Origin: Limnohabitans planktonicus II-D5
Lineage (GTDB): Bacteria; Pseudomonadota; Gammaproteobacteria; Burkholderiales; Burkholderiaceae_C
DNA: 64,000 nt
Assembly: GCF_001270065.2 (NCBI RefSeq)
Contig: NZ_LFYT02000014.1
Coordinates: 39,819 to 103,818 of the forward strand
Direction of reading: 5' to 3'
Both the position numbers and the translations under genes were made by a program. Position 1 is the first letter of the stretch; each line of letters begins with the position of its first letter. Positions 1-9,081 of this stretch are shown here, piece after piece. Below the pieces are notes generated by a model. It did not search any database. It saw only the letters and a list, made by a program, of their open reading frames with translations, and had not been told where the DNA came from.

Positions 1-943
1 TTGGTGGCAAGGGCTTGAGCTTGTGATCACTCCAAACCTGTCGCCACAAACGCCCACCGCGTTGCCCGTGGTACAGGCCCAGCATGTGCCGCGCAATGGC
101 ATACCAAGGGCAGCCGTCTTCGGCAAAGGCGCGCTCCATGTAGGCCACCATGGCCTCTTCCACCGCCTCGCGGCTGGGCACCTCGTGGGCATCGCCGTAA
201 AAAGCAGCGTCCCAGCCGCCCAAGAGCCAAGGGTTGTAGTACGCCTCGCGTCCGATCATCACGCCGTCGGCGTGCTGCAGATGCTGCGCGATCTCTTCGT
301 TGGTCTTGATGCCGCCGTTCACGGCAATCAGCAACCCCGGAAAGTCTTTCTTGAGCTGGTAGGCCAGTTCGTAGCGCAGCGGCGGGATTTCGCGGTTTTC
401 TTTAGGGCTCAGGCCATCGAGCCAGGCATTGCGGGCGTGGACGATGAAGACCTTGCAACCGGCCTCGCTCACGGTACCCACAAAATCGCGCACAAAGTCG
501 TAGCTCTCAATCCGATCAATGCCGATGCGGTGCTTCACCGTCACTGGCACATCCACCACATCGAGCATGGCTTTGACGCCATCGGCCACGGTAAGGGGTT
601 CGTTCATCAGGCAGGCACCAAATGCGCCGCGCTGCACCCGGTCTGAAGGGCAGCCGCAGTTCAGGTTGATCTCGTCGTAACCCCACTCTTGCCCTAACTT
701 GGCGGCATGGGCCAAATCGGCGGCGTCGCTGCCGCCCAGTTGCAGGGCCACAGGGTGCTCTTCGGCGTTGAAGCGCAGGTGCCGCTGCACACTGCCGTGG
801 CGCAAGGCACCGGTGGTCACCATCTCGGTGTAGAGCAAGGTGTGGCGGGTCAGCAGGCGGTGGAGATAACGACAATGTCTATCTGACCAATCCATCATGG
901 GGGCCACAGACAAGCGCCAGCGTTGGGGTTCAGGAAATTGCAT
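1..943 (-). CDS. dusA: tRNA-dihydrouridine(20/20a) synthase DusA, 3' end cut by window
   Basis: Flavoenzyme that reduces uridine to dihydrouridine in the D-loop of tRNA. Translating the minus strand gives an open frame of 314 codons that runs off the left edge, so roughly the last 15-20 residues are missing compared with the usual 330 or so. The N-terminus contains the family signature APMMDWSDRHCRY (residues 14-26), and NLNCGCPS at residues 93-100 carries the catalytic cysteine (C98). VNGGI and a later GREAYYNPW segment fit the FMN-binding half of the TIM barrel. The start is the ATG at 943, which keeps the SVAPMMDW motif; the later ATG at 898 would cut it away. It is divergent from the NfeD gene. 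Family assignment is secure. Confidence 0.93.
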   Translation of the reverse strand, partial: MQFPEPQRWRLSVAPMMDWSDRHCRYLHRLLTRHTLLYTEMVTTGALRHGSVQRHLRFNAEEHPVALQLGGSDAADLAHAAKLGQEWGYDEINLNCGCPSDRVQRGAFGACLMNEPLTVADGVKAMLDVVDVPVTVKHRIGIDRIESYDFVRDFVGTVSEAGCKVFIVHARNAWLDGLSPKENREIPPLRYELAYQLKKDFPGLLIAVNGGIKTNEEIAQHLQHADGVMIGREAYYNPWLLGGWDAAFYGDAHEVPSREAVEEAMVAYMERAFAEDGCPWYAIARHMLGLYHGQRGGRLWRQVWSDHKLKPLPP

Positions 944-1055
944 GGGGGCTGATTATCCTTGGCTTGCGGCGGACTTGACCTAGACTCTGGGTGAACAGCG
1001 TATAAAGACAAAGGTTCAACCCCGACAATACGGGGGCAAACCTGAAGGAGGTGAG

Positions 1056-1475
1056 ATGAGCAATGCAACGATGTGGTGGGTGCTGACCGGCGTGCTGGTG
1101 GCACTGGAGTTGGTGACCGGCACGTTTTACCTGCTGATGCTGGGCCTGGGGTCTGTGGCGGCGGCCCTGGCCGCCATGGCGGGCTTCGGCCTGAGCACCC
1201 AACTGGTGGCTGCGGCCATTGTGGGCGGCCTGGGGGCTTTGCTGCTGGGCCAATGGCGCAAGCGCCAAACCACCACGCAACAAGAAGCCCAATACCAACA
1301 CCTTGACTTGGGCGCCACGGTGCAGGTCGATGCCTGGGACGCCCAGGGCACCGCACAAGTCAAGCACCGAGGCGCTGCTTGGACCGCTGTGCTGGCCCCG
1401 GGCCAGACAGCCGCGCCGGGCGCGCACCGCATTCAAGCCATGGCGGGCAACCGCTTGGTCCTCGAGAAAATCTGA
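1056..1475 (+). CDS. NfeD-like membrane protein
   Basis: A 139-residue protein of the short NfeD family. Two or three hydrophobic segments fill residues 5-65, followed by a soluble C-terminal domain of about 70 residues that should form the small OB-fold typical of NfeD. The start is well supported by AAGGAGGTGAG just before the ATG. It sits 36 bp upstream of an SPFH/stomatin gene. This pairing is conserved in bacteria, where NfeD is thought to act with the SPFH protein in membrane microdomain organisation and quality control. The exact job is unknown; the family call comes from the hydrophobic pattern plus the neighbour. Confidence 0.85.
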   Translation: MSNATMWWVLTGVLVALELVTGTFYLLMLGLGSVAAALAAMAGFGLSTQLVAAAIVGGLGALLLGQWRKRQTTTQQEAQYQHLDLGATVQVDAWDAQGTAQVKHRGAAWTAVLAPGQTAAPGAHRIQAMAGNRLVLEKI

Positions 1476-1511
1476 GCACACCGCTCAAAACATTAAAAAG
1501 GGAGAAAAACC

Positions 1512-2432
1512 ATGGAAATAGCAGCAGTCCTCGTGATCATTGCGATCTTGTTCGTCATCAAGACCGTCAAGGTCGTGCCACAACAAGAGGCCTGGGTGGT
1601 CGAAAGGCTGGGCAAATTCCACGCCAGTCTGGCCCCGGGCCTGAACTTTGTGGTGCCCTTTGTGGACAACGTGATCCAAAAGCACAGCCTGAAAGAAATC
1701 CCGCTGGATGTGCCCAGCCAGATTTGCATCACGCGCGACAACACGCAGCTGCAGGTCGATGGCATTCTTTACTTTCAGGTGACCGACCCCAAGCTGGCCA
1801 GCTACGGCTCGTCCAACTACATCGTGGCCGTGACACAGCTGGCGCAAACCAGCCTGCGCAGCGTGATTGGCAAGCTGGAACTGGACAAGACCTTTGAAGA
1901 GCGCGACATCATCAACGCGCAGGTGGTGGCCGCCATCGACGAAGCGGCGCTCAACTGGGGCGTGAAGGTGCTGCGCTACGAGATCAAGGACCTGACACCG
2001 CCCAAAGAAATCTTGCTGGCCATGCAGTCGCAAATCACGGCTGAGCGCGAAAAGCGTGCGCTGATCGCCGCCTCCGAAGGCCGCCGCCAAGAGCAAATCA
2101 ACATCGCCACGGGCGAGCGCGAGGCCTTCATTGCCCGCTCGGAAGGTGAAAAGCAAGCCGCCATCAACAAAGCCCAAGGCGATGCCGCCGCCATCACCGA
2201 AATGGCCAATGCCACGGCGCAAGCCATTGAGCGGATCGCCGCCGCCATCCGCCAACCCGGCGGCGAACAGGCCGTGCAACTGAAAGTGGCTGAGCAAGCC
2301 GTGCAGGCTTACGGCAAGGTCGCGCAAGACGCCAAGACCACGCTGATCGTGCCTGGCAATATGACCGAGGTATCAGGCCTGATCGCTTCGGCCATGCAAA
2401 TGGTGGGCACGGGCAAGCAAGTGGGCCAGTGA
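1512..2432 (+). CDS. SPFH/Band 7 (stomatin, paraslipin) family membrane protein
   Basis: A 306-residue SPFH protein. Residues 1-20 form a hydrophobic N-terminal anchor. The Band 7 domain follows at about 20-200, with the typical VPQQEAWVVERLGKF and GLNFVVPFVD segments and the TPPKEILLAM stretch. An Ala/Glu/Lys/Gln-rich coiled coil covers about 200-260, and the short tail is variable. Such proteins oligomerise into rings or cages on the inner membrane and influence FtsH-type proteolysis and microdomains. GGGAG lies 6-7 nt before the ATG. It is cotranscribed with the upstream NfeD gene and followed by a strong terminator. It resembles E. coli QmcA and paraslipin, but I do not assign a symbol. 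Confidence 0.92.
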   Translation: MEIAAVLVIIAILFVIKTVKVVPQQEAWVVERLGKFHASLAPGLNFVVPFVDNVIQKHSLKEIPLDVPSQICITRDNTQLQVDGILYFQVTDPKLASYGSSNYIVAVTQLAQTSLRSVIGKLELDKTFEERDIINAQVVAAIDEAALNWGVKVLRYEIKDLTPPKEILLAMQSQITAEREKRALIAASEGRRQEQINIATGEREAFIARSEGEKQAAINKAQGDAAAITEMANATAQAIERIAAAIRQPGGEQAVQLKVAEQAVQAYGKVAQDAKTTLIVPGNMTEVSGLIASAMQMVGTGKQVGQ

Positions 2433-2450
2433 ACGCCTGCTTGCAGACAC

Positions 2451-2478
2451 AAAAAAACCCGCCGAGGCGGGTTTTTTT
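2451..2478. terminator. bidirectional intrinsic terminator between the SPFH gene and phaB
   Basis: An A7 run, a cccgc/gcggg stem with a short loop and a T7 run form a symmetric terminator. It can serve the SPFH gene on the plus strand and the pha genes arriving on the minus strand. Confidence 0.88.
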
Positions 2479-2519
2479 GTGAGCGATCCGCCCTGTGATG
2501 TTGCAACAGGGCAAGGGCA

Positions 2520-3257
2520 TCAGCCCATGTGCAAACCACCGTTGACCGAGAAGTCAGCACCGGTGGCGTAACCGCCCTCTTCGCTGGCCAGCCAGGCAAT
2601 GATGGAGGCGATTTCGCTGGGCTTGCCCAGACGCTTGACGGGCACTGTGGCGACGATCTTTTCCAGCACGTCAGGACGGATGGCATTGACCATGTCGGTG
2701 CCAATGTAGCCTGGCGACACGGTGTTCACCGTCACGCCTTTGGTGGCCAGCTCTTGTGCCAGCGCCATCGAAAAACCGTGCATACCGGCTTTGGCGGCCG
2801 AGTAGTTGGTTTGACCGGCCTGGCCTTTTTCACCGTTGACCGAGCTGATGTTGATGATGCGGCCCCAGCCTTTTTCAACCATGTCACCCACAACCTGCTT
2901 GGTCACGTTGAACATGGAGTCCAAGTTGGTGTTCATCACAGCTTGCCAGTCTTCACGCGTCATTTTCAGGAACATGCGGTCCTTGGTGATACCGGCGTTG
3001 TTGACCAGCACATCGATGCTGCCATGCTCGGCTTTGGCCTTGCTGAAGGCCTCCACAGTCGAATCCCAATCACCGACGTTACCGACCGATGCGTAAAAGG
3101 TGAAGCCCAGGGCTTTTTGCTCGCCCAGCCATTTGTTGAAGTCACGGGTCGGGCCGCAACCGGCGATGACCTTGAAGCCTTCCTGGTGAAGGCGTTGGCA
3201 GATCGCGGTACCGATACCGCCCATGCCACCTGTGACGTACGCTACTTTTTGACTCAT
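2520..3257 (-). CDS. phaB: acetoacetyl-CoA reductase PhaB
   Basis: NADPH-dependent short-chain dehydrogenase/reductase of 245 residues, converting acetoacetyl-CoA to (R)-3-hydroxybutyryl-CoA for polyhydroxybutyrate synthesis. The cofactor motif TGGMGGIGTA is at residues 10-19, NNAG follows near residue 90, and the catalytic Ser-Tyr-Lys set appears in NISSVNG and NYSAAKAG. GGGAGAC precedes the ATG at 3257. It is the third gene of a phaC-phaA-phaB array. A 131-bp gap containing a terminator-like hairpin separates it from phaA, so its expression may be partly uncoupled. Length and motifs match PhaB rather than FabG, and the context settles it. Confidence 0.95.
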   Translation of the reverse strand: MSQKVAYVTGGMGGIGTAICQRLHQEGFKVIAGCGPTRDFNKWLGEQKALGFTFYASVGNVGDWDSTVEAFSKAKAEHGSIDVLVNNAGITKDRMFLKMTREDWQAVMNTNLDSMFNVTKQVVGDMVEKGWGRIINISSVNGEKGQAGQTNYSAAKAGMHGFSMALAQELATKGVTVNTVSPGYIGTDMVNAIRPDVLEKIVATVPVKRLGKPSEIASIIAWLASEEGGYATGADFSVNGGLHMG

Positions 3258-3287
3258 GATTGTCTCCCTGTGATGATGAGTGAAATG

Positions 3288-3328
3288 AAAAAAAACTCAG
3301 GCCACCCCTAACCCTATTGTGGGTGGCC
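3288..3328 (-). terminator. terminator-like hairpin between phaA and phaB
   Basis: Read on the minus strand, GGCCACCC and GGGTGGCC form a perfect 8-bp stem around a 13-nt loop. After TGAG comes a run of eight T. The structure lies downstream of phaA and about 30 nt upstream of the phaB start codon, so it could attenuate transcription into phaB. Function is inferred from shape only. Confidence 0.6.
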
Positions 3329-3388
3329 GTTAGAGGTTTGAGCAGTGTGGCAACCCACACGCTTTGAATGCTTTGTGTGCAGCAGGCT

Positions 3389-4570
3389 TTAAACCCGTTC
3401 GATCGCCAGCGACACACCCATGCCGCCACCGATACACAAAGCGGCCAGGCCTTTTTGGGCCTGGGTACGCTGCATCTCGTGCAGCAAGGTCACCAAAATG
3501 CGGCAACCGGACGCCCCGATGGGGTGGCCGATCGCGATCGCACCGCCGTTGACGTTGACTTTGGCCGGATCGATGTCCAACGCCTGGTTCACGGCGCAGG
3601 CTTGCGCCGCAAAGGCTTCGTTCAACTCGAACAAGTCCACATCAGCAGCTTTCCAGCCTGCACGGGCCAGGGCCTTTTGCGAGGCAGGCACGGGGCCCAT
3701 GCCCATGGTGGCCGGGTCCAGACCGCTGGTGCCGAATGCGGCAATGCGGGCCAGGGGCTTGAGGCCCAGGGCGGCGGCTTTTTTGGCGCTCATGACCATC
3801 ACGGCGGCTGCGCCGTCGTTGATACCCGAGGCGTTGCCAGCGGTCACGCTGCCTGCCTTGTCGAACGCAGGGCGCAAACCGGCCAGGGCATCAGCATTGG
3901 TTTTCTTGTTGATGTACTCGTCGGTGTTGAACACCAGCGCGTCGCCTTTGCGCTGGGGGATCAGCACGTCCACGATCTCGTCCTTGAACTTGCCCGCGTC
4001 TTGCGCTGCAGATGCTTTTTGCTGACTGCCCAGGGCCAGGGCGTCTTGCATGTCACGGGTGATGCCATGGGCCTTGGCCACGTTTTCAGCGGTGATGCCC
4101 ATGTGGTACTGGTTGTACACGTCCCACAAGCCGTCCACGATCATGGTGTCGGTCATCTTCCAGTCGCCCATGCGCTGGCCGTCGCGGCTGCCGTTCAAAA
4201 CGTGCGGGCTGGCGCTCATGTTTTCCTGGCCACCGGCAATCACGATTTCGCTGTCGCCCCAAGCCACGGCTTGCGCGGCCAGCATCACGGCTTTCAGGCC
4301 CGAGCCGCACACGGCGTTGATGGTCAGCGCCGGGGTTTCCTTGGCCACACCAGCTTTCATCATGGCTTGGCGGGCAGGGTTTTGGCCCACGCCTGCGGCC
4401 AGCACCTGGCCCATGATGACTTCACCGATGGCATCCACCGGCAAACCGCTGCGCTCCAGCAAACCCTTGATGACGATGCTGCCCAGCTCGGTGGCGGGGG
4501 TCTTGGCGAGTGAGCCGCCAAATTTGCCCACGGCGGTGCGTGCGGCTGCAACGATGACGATGTCTTCCAT
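3389..4570 (-). CDS. phaA: acetyl-CoA C-acetyltransferase (beta-ketothiolase) PhaA
   Basis: Thiolase of 393 residues that condenses two acetyl-CoA into acetoacetyl-CoA, the first step of polyhydroxybutyrate synthesis. The nucleophilic cysteine is C88 in NAVCGSG. The second-half motifs NGGAIAIGHPIGASG (catalytic His) and CIGGGMG (second Cys) are intact. The ATG at 4570 is chosen because GGAG lies 6 nt upstream; an in-frame TTG four codons earlier would overlap that ribosome site. It begins 23 bp after the end of phaC and shares its strand, so the two are almost certainly cotranscribed. Confidence 0.95.
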   Translation of the reverse strand: MEDIVIVAAARTAVGKFGGSLAKTPATELGSIVIKGLLERSGLPVDAIGEVIMGQVLAAGVGQNPARQAMMKAGVAKETPALTINAVCGSGLKAVMLAAQAVAWGDSEIVIAGGQENMSASPHVLNGSRDGQRMGDWKMTDTMIVDGLWDVYNQYHMGITAENVAKAHGITRDMQDALALGSQQKASAAQDAGKFKDEIVDVLIPQRKGDALVFNTDEYINKKTNADALAGLRPAFDKAGSVTAGNASGINDGAAAVMVMSAKKAAALGLKPLARIAAFGTSGLDPATMGMGPVPASQKALARAGWKAADVDLFELNEAFAAQACAVNQALDIDPAKVNVNGGAIAIGHPIGASGCRILVTLLHEMQRTQAQKGLAALCIGGGMGVSLAIERV

Positions 4571-4593
4571 TTTTTTCTCCAATAAAAAATCAA

Positions 4594-6312
4594 TCAGGCC
4601 TTGGCCTTTACATAGCGACCTGGGGCCGCTTCGATGGCCTTGAACTTGGTGCCTTTGCCATAGGTCTTGGGTGCAGCAATTTGCTTGCCCGCATGGCCCT
4701 TGAGCCAGTCAGACCAATCGGTCCACCAGCTGCCGGGCACCTCTTGGGCGCTGGCGATCCAGTCGTTCACATCGGCTGGGAACTTCGTGCCCTCGCTCAG
4801 CCAGTGGCTGCGCTTTTTGGCCGCAGGCGGGTTGATCACGCCCGCAATGTGGCCCGAGGCCCCCATCACAAAACGCTTTTTGCCTGGCAGCACTTGTGTG
4901 CTGGCATAAGCACCACCGATGGGCACGATGTGGTCTTCGCGAGAGCCATAGATGTAGACCGGCACGTCGACCTTGCCCAGATCGATGGCCTCGCCGCACA
5001 CGGTGACTTTGCCCGGTTTGACCAAGTTGTTTTCAAGGTAGGTGTTGCGCAGGTACCAGGCGTAAAACGGTCCTGGCAAGTTGGTCGAGTCGCTGTTCCA
5101 GTACAACAGGTCAAACGGCGGCGGTGTCTCGCCCTTGAGGTAGTTGCCCACCACATAGTTCCAGACCAGGTCATTGGGGCGCAAAAAGCTGAAAGTGGAT
5201 GCCAGGTCCTGACCTTTGAGCAAACCGCCCCTGCCCATTTGCTGCTCACGGAATTTGACGAAGTTCTCGTCGATGAACACATCGAGAATGCCGGTGTCGG
5301 TGAAGTTGATCAGGGTGGTGAGGAAGGTGGCGCTGGCCACCGGCTTGTCGCCACGCGCCGCCAACACGGCCAGGGCGGTGGACAAGATGGTGCCGCCCAC
5401 GCAAAAGCCCAAGGCGTTGATCTTGGGTGCGCCGGTGATGGCCTGAACCGTGTGGATGGCCTCGATGGCGGCGTGTTCGATGTAGTCGTCCCAGGTCTTT
5501 TGCGCCATCGACTCGTCAGGGTTGCGCCAGCTCACCACAAAGGTGCGGTGGCCTTGGCTCACGGCGTAGCGGATGAGCGAATTTTCAGGTTGCAAGTCGA
5601 GGATGTAGAACTTGTTGATGCAAGGGGGCACCAGCAAAAACGGCTTGTCATAGACCTTGGCCGTCAGCGGCTTGTATTCGATGAGCTGGAAAAATTCGTT
5701 TTCGAACACCACAGCACCTTCTGTGGTGGCCACGTTTTTGCCCACTTCAAACAGGCTCTCGTCGGTCATTGAGACGTGACCTTGCTGCATGTCGTGCATC
5801 AAATTCTGGACGCCTTTGGCGATGCTTTCGCCCTTCGTCTCTACCGCTTTCTTTTGCGCTTCGGCATTGAAAGCCAAAAAGTTGCTGGGCGATGCAGCAG
5901 CCACCCACTGTTCAATGGCAAAACGGATACGTGTGCGTGTTTTGGCATCGGCGTCCACAGCATCAGCCAAGCCCATCAGTGTCCGTGCATTGAGCAAATA
6001 CGTGGCAGCATTGAACGCCGCCACAGGGTTGGAGGACCAAGCGTCGCCCGAAAAACGACGGTCCTTGACTTTCAGGCTGTTGTGCAGGCTCTGATTCCAC
6101 AATTCCGAGGCGTCCTTGAAATACTGCTCTTGCAAGTCCTTGAGCTTTTCAGTAGAAAATTTCAGTTGCGCAACACCCTCTGCTGCATCGGGTTGCAGGC
6201 CGCCCAGGTCCATGGTCTGAAAATGCTGCATGGCTTGGCCCCAACTTTTGCTGAGGTTTTGCTGAAACCCTTGACTCATTTGGGTCCAGAATTCGGGGGA
6301 AGATGCGTTCAC
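4594..6312 (-). CDS. phaC: class I poly(3-hydroxyalkanoate) synthase PhaC
   Basis: Polymerises (R)-3-hydroxyacyl-CoA into polyhydroxyalkanoate at the granule surface. With the GTG start at 6312 the protein has 572 residues, normal for class I. The N-terminal PhaC_N region covers roughly the first third. The alpha/beta hydrolase core holds the lipase-like box GFCVGG with catalytic C304, a downstream Asp in the YGSREDHIVP region, and the catalytic His in SGHIAGVINPP. AGGAG sits 7 nt before GTG 6312, which favours it over an in-frame GTG seven codons upstream. It is first in the phaCAB array; no phasin or PhaR gene is seen in the window. Confidence 0.96.
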   Translation of the reverse strand: MNASSPEFWTQMSQGFQQNLSKSWGQAMQHFQTMDLGGLQPDAAEGVAQLKFSTEKLKDLQEQYFKDASELWNQSLHNSLKVKDRRFSGDAWSSNPVAAFNAATYLLNARTLMGLADAVDADAKTRTRIRFAIEQWVAAASPSNFLAFNAEAQKKAVETKGESIAKGVQNLMHDMQQGHVSMTDESLFEVGKNVATTEGAVVFENEFFQLIEYKPLTAKVYDKPFLLVPPCINKFYILDLQPENSLIRYAVSQGHRTFVVSWRNPDESMAQKTWDDYIEHAAIEAIHTVQAITGAPKINALGFCVGGTILSTALAVLAARGDKPVASATFLTTLINFTDTGILDVFIDENFVKFREQQMGRGGLLKGQDLASTFSFLRPNDLVWNYVVGNYLKGETPPPFDLLYWNSDSTNLPGPFYAWYLRNTYLENNLVKPGKVTVCGEAIDLGKVDVPVYIYGSREDHIVPIGGAYASTQVLPGKKRFVMGASGHIAGVINPPAAKKRSHWLSEGTKFPADVNDWIASAQEVPGSWWTDWSDWLKGHAGKQIAAPKTYGKGTKFKAIEAAPGRYVKAKA

Positions 6313-6404
6313 GGGATGTCTCCTGAAATTCACGATTTTTTTCGCTTCCGATGAATCGAGTATCTTTCAATTTGATGTCGCCTAAATTACAAGTTGCAAA
6401 CAAA

Positions 6405-6707
6405 ATGTATTTGATCGTGATTGCGTGGCTTTACGTCACCTTGCTGATGAGCTTGGCAGAGGCTTTTAGTACACAAGGAACCGTGCTGGGTGCCATTGTG
6501 ACGTTCTTGTTGTACGGCCTGCTGCCCATGTCGCTGGTGGTTTATTTGGGAGGAACACCCTTGCGGCGCAAGGAAATTCGGCGAAAACAACTGCAGGACG
6601 CCACACCGGGAGAAGCCGCAGCATCATCTGTCCAGCCAGATGCAAGCGGCCATTCGACCGGTTTGCCCCAAGAGCCGACTGTCCCTTCTGTGCGAAAAGA
6701 AACGTGA
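6405..6707 (+). CDS. small conserved membrane protein of unknown function
   Basis: A protein of about 100 residues with two hydrophobic segments (roughly 2-18 and 28-50), then a basic stretch (RRKEIRRKQ) and a polar, low-complexity tail. I chose the ATG at 6405 because the hydrophobic helix begins there; an in-frame ATG at 6351 would add 18 residues. No good ribosome site marks either. The 3' end overlaps the convergent pgeF gene by 84 bp. It resembles small Burkholderiales membrane proteins of unknown role. The basic stretch after the second helix favours a cytoplasmic C-terminus by the positive-inside rule. Confidence 0.65.
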   Translation: MYLIVIAWLYVTLLMSLAEAFSTQGTVLGAIVTFLLYGLLPMSLVVYLGGTPLRRKEIRRKQLQDATPGEAAASSVQPDASGHSTGLPQEPTVPSVRKET

Positions 6708-7424
6708 GGCTTGCGACACCGTGCACCACTCGGGCTGGCTGTTGTTGCCAAATAGTTGACTAACGCCCATGCGAGCAAGCCGCCCTCTGGCCAAACCCGC
6801 CAAGTCAGCCAAGAACTTGCCTGGCCCATGTGCACGAAAAAAAGCTTGAGCACTGCTGTCGTTTTTGCAAAAAGCCTCCATCACTTCTGGACCCACTTCA
6901 AATGCCTGCGGCCCGATGCACGGCCCAAGCCAAGCCAAAATATCGGCCGGACGACTTGGGCGGACGGATTGCAGCACACGCTCCAAAATGCCGTCGCCGC
7001 TCTCCCCTGCAAGACTTCGCCAGCCGGCATGTGCGCCGGCCACCCACTGACCCGCGGCATCACACATGAGCACCGGCAAACAATCAGCGACCATGATGGT
7101 GCAAGCCACTTCCGTGCGATCGGTGATGCATGCGTCAGCCGGTTGGCCTTGAGGGCTTGCGCCATCCAGCCAAACCACATCCACGCCGTGTACTTGTTTC
7201 AAAAAAACAGGCTCACGGCCAATGGCCTCGGTCAAAAGCGCTCGATTTTGCGCCACATCGTCCAAGGAGTCAGCGACGTGGTCGCCCAAATTCATGCTGT
7301 CCCATGGGACTGCTGAAACCCCTCCATGGCGATCGGTCATGATGGCCTTCACGTTGGGGGGCGCAGGCCACTGCGGTCTCAGCCAACTGGGCGGAATGTC
7401 AGAATCAAAATGAGTGCGCGCCAT
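6624..7424 (-). CDS. pgeF: PgeF/YfiH-type peptidoglycan editing factor (multicopper polyphenol oxidase family)
   Basis: A protein of about 266 residues of the DUF152/YfiH family. These enzymes act on purine nucleosides in vitro and, in E. coli, remove mis-incorporated serine-containing peptidoglycan precursors. The metal-site motifs are visible: KQVHGVDV (His), VADCLPVLM (Cys) and AGAHAGWRS (His). The ATG at 7424 starts just before the conserved core; an in-frame start at 7496 is possible but adds a region not typical of the family. It is divergent from aat, and its 3' end overlaps the convergent small membrane gene. Confidence 0.88.
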   Translation of the reverse strand: MARTHFDSDIPPSWLRPQWPAPPNVKAIMTDRHGGVSAVPWDSMNLGDHVADSLDDVAQNRALLTEAIGREPVFLKQVHGVDVVWLDGASPQGQPADACITDRTEVACTIMVADCLPVLMCDAAGQWVAGAHAGWRSLAGESGDGILERVLQSVRPSRPADILAWLGPCIGPQAFEVGPEVMEAFCKNDSSAQAFFRAHGPGKFLADLAGLARGRLARMGVSQLFGNNSQPEWCTVSQASRFFSHRRDSRLLGQTGRMAACIWLDR

Positions 7425-7433
7425 GGAATGTCC

Positions 7434-7456
7434 AAAAAACTCCGCAAGACCCGGAG
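7434..7456 (-). terminator. short terminator-like hairpin in the pgeF leader
   Basis: On the minus strand CTCCG and CGGAG form a 5-bp stem with a 7-nt loop followed by six T, about 10 nt before the chosen pgeF start. The stem is short and may be coincidental. If pgeF starts at 7496 instead, this lies inside the gene. Confidence 0.25.
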
Positions 7457-7536
7457 CTTGAAAAGCATAAGCCCAAAAATCCGGATGCATACCCACTGAA
7501 CATTCACCCGTCCACTTTTATTGTGTAATCCCGAAC

Positions 7537-8304
7537 ATGGACACAGATGCGCGCTCCCCCGAATTGCCCTGGATCGAGCCCGACCAAGCGCTGCCTTGGG
7601 CCGCTTGTGCATGGGGGGCTGATTCGCCCGCACCCGGACTCTTGGCCGCCAGCAAAGACTTAAGCCCATTACGCCTGTACGAAGCTTACAGCCAAGGCAT
7701 TTTCCCGTGGTTCAGCCTGGGCCAGCCTGTGCTCTGGTGGAGCCCGAACCCGCGCATGGTCTTGCATACACGCGAATTCAGATGCCACCGATCCTTGCGA
7801 AAAACCCTCCAGCATTGGTGGCGGCAACCGGGGTTTGAACTGAGCTTTGACCGGGATTTTGGACAAGTCATTCGCCGCTGTAGCCAAGCGCCTCGGAGCG
7901 GCCAAAAAGGCACCTGGATTTTGCCGTCCATGATTTCTGCTTATGAGGAGTTTCACGAACTCGGTCATGCGCACAGCGCAGAGGTGTGGCTGAATGGCGA
8001 GTTGGTTGCAGGCTTGTATTTCGTGGCGATTGGCCATGCCGTGTTTGGTGAATCCATGTTCACCACGGTGACCGATGGCTCCAAGATGGCCCTGGCCACC
8101 TTGGTCAGCGTGTGCCTGCAACACGGCTTGCCCGCCATTGACTGCCAGCAAAACACCCGACACCTGGCATCCATGGGGGCCAGGGAAATTCCACGCTCAG
8201 ACTTCATCCGTTTGATCACCCAAGAGCAACACAAACCCAACATTGACTGGGCGACGCAAACCCTCCATTGGTCTACCCTGATGGCACTGGAGAAAACGCG
8301 GTGA
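7537..8304 (+). CDS. aat: leucyl/phenylalanyl-tRNA-protein transferase
   Basis: Transfers Leu or Phe from tRNA to proteins with N-terminal Arg or Lys, creating ClpS/ClpAP degrons. The protein has 255 residues. Family hallmarks include the [12 protein letters not shown] segment, [11 protein letters not shown], the central [25 protein letters not shown] region, and [16 protein letters not shown]. The ATG at 7537 is the first in frame. The stop overlaps the bpt start (GTGA), so the two N-degron transferases are translationally coupled, an arrangement known in other proteobacteria. Confidence 0.95.
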   Translation: MDTDARSPELPWIEPDQALPWAACAWGADSPAPGLLAASKDLSPLRLYEAYSQGIFPWFSLGQPVLWWSPNPRMVLHTREFRCHRSLRKTLQHWWRQPGFELSFDRDFGQVIRRCSQAPRSGQKGTWILPSMISAYEEFHELGHAHSAEVWLNGELVAGLYFVAIGHAVFGESMFTTVTDGSKMALATLVSVCLQHGLPAIDCQQNTRHLASMGAREIPRSDFIRLITQEQHKPNIDWATQTLHWSTLMALEKTR

Positions 8305-9038
8305 CCCATCTCAATGACCTGCCTTTGCAAGCCTTGCAGTTTTATGCCACCGCGCCCTATGCGTGCAGTTATCTGCCGGACCGCTCTGCCCGTTCGCAAG
8401 TAGCGACACCCAGTCACCTGATTCGCACCGAGGTGTATTCGGATTTGGTGGGGCAAGGATTTCGTCGAAGCGGCATGTTCACCTACCGACCCTATTGCGA
8501 CGGCTGCCAAGCATGCTTGCCACTGCGGGTCAATGTGAGTGCCTTCAAACCCGACAAAAGCCAGCGACGCGCTGCAAAAGCCCATGCTGACTTACAAGTT
8601 CGCGTTCGGGATTTGCAGTTTGACCCGGAGCACTATGCGCTTTATCTGAACTATCAAAACGCCCGTCATGTGGGCGGGGGCATGGATCAGGACAACGTCG
8701 ATCAATACAGCCAGTTTTTGCTGCAAAGCAGGATCAATACGCGCTTGGTCGAATTTCGTGAACCGACCCTGGATGGAACATGGGGCGCACTGAAAATGGT
8801 CAGCATCGTGGACATCCTGGACCATGGTTTGTCTGCGGTCTACACGTTTTATGAGCCCGGTGATCAAGCCAGTTATGGCACCTATGGCGTGCTCTGGCAA
8901 ATTCAGCAAGCCGCGCAACTGGGCTTGCCCTATGTCTATCTGGGATACTGGATCGAAAAAAGCCCAAAAATGAATTACAAATCACGCTTCAGGCCCTGCG
9001 AAATCCGGCTCGAGGGAGCGTGGCAAGCCATGTTTTGA
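8301..9038 (+). CDS. bpt: aspartate/glutamate leucyltransferase (Bpt, ATE1-like)
   Basis: A 245-residue protein of the bacterial ATE family, which attaches leucine to proteins with N-terminal Asp or Glu. The N-terminus is typical ([22 protein letters not shown]), and the cysteine cluster [11 protein letters not shown] lies about 75 residues in. Later segments [10 protein letters not shown] and [15 protein letters not shown] are also characteristic. The start is GTG at 8301, overlapping the aat stop by 4 nt, with GGAG 7 nt upstream. Together with aat it supplies the primary-destabilising residues of the N-degron pathway. No clpS or clpA lies in the window. Confidence 0.94.
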   Translation: MTHLNDLPLQALQFYATAPYACSYLPDRSARSQVATPSHLIRTEVYSDLVGQGFRRSGMFTYRPYCDGCQACLPLRVNVSAFKPDKSQRRAAKAHADLQVRVRDLQFDPEHYALYLNYQNARHVGGGMDQDNVDQYSQFLLQSRINTRLVEFREPTLDGTWGALKMVSIVDILDHGLSAVYTFYEPGDQASYGTYGVLWQIQQAAQLGLPYVYLGYWIEKSPKMNYKSRFRPCEIRLEGAWQAMF

Positions 9039-9081
9039 GTCGATTTTTCACAGTGTAAAATGGATTCAGCCCTCAGCCCAC

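Noticed and set aside
3368..5772. Long plus-strand open frames opposite phaA and phaC
   Set aside because: They mirror strongly supported genes with full catalytic motifs; typical shadows in GC-rich coding DNA.
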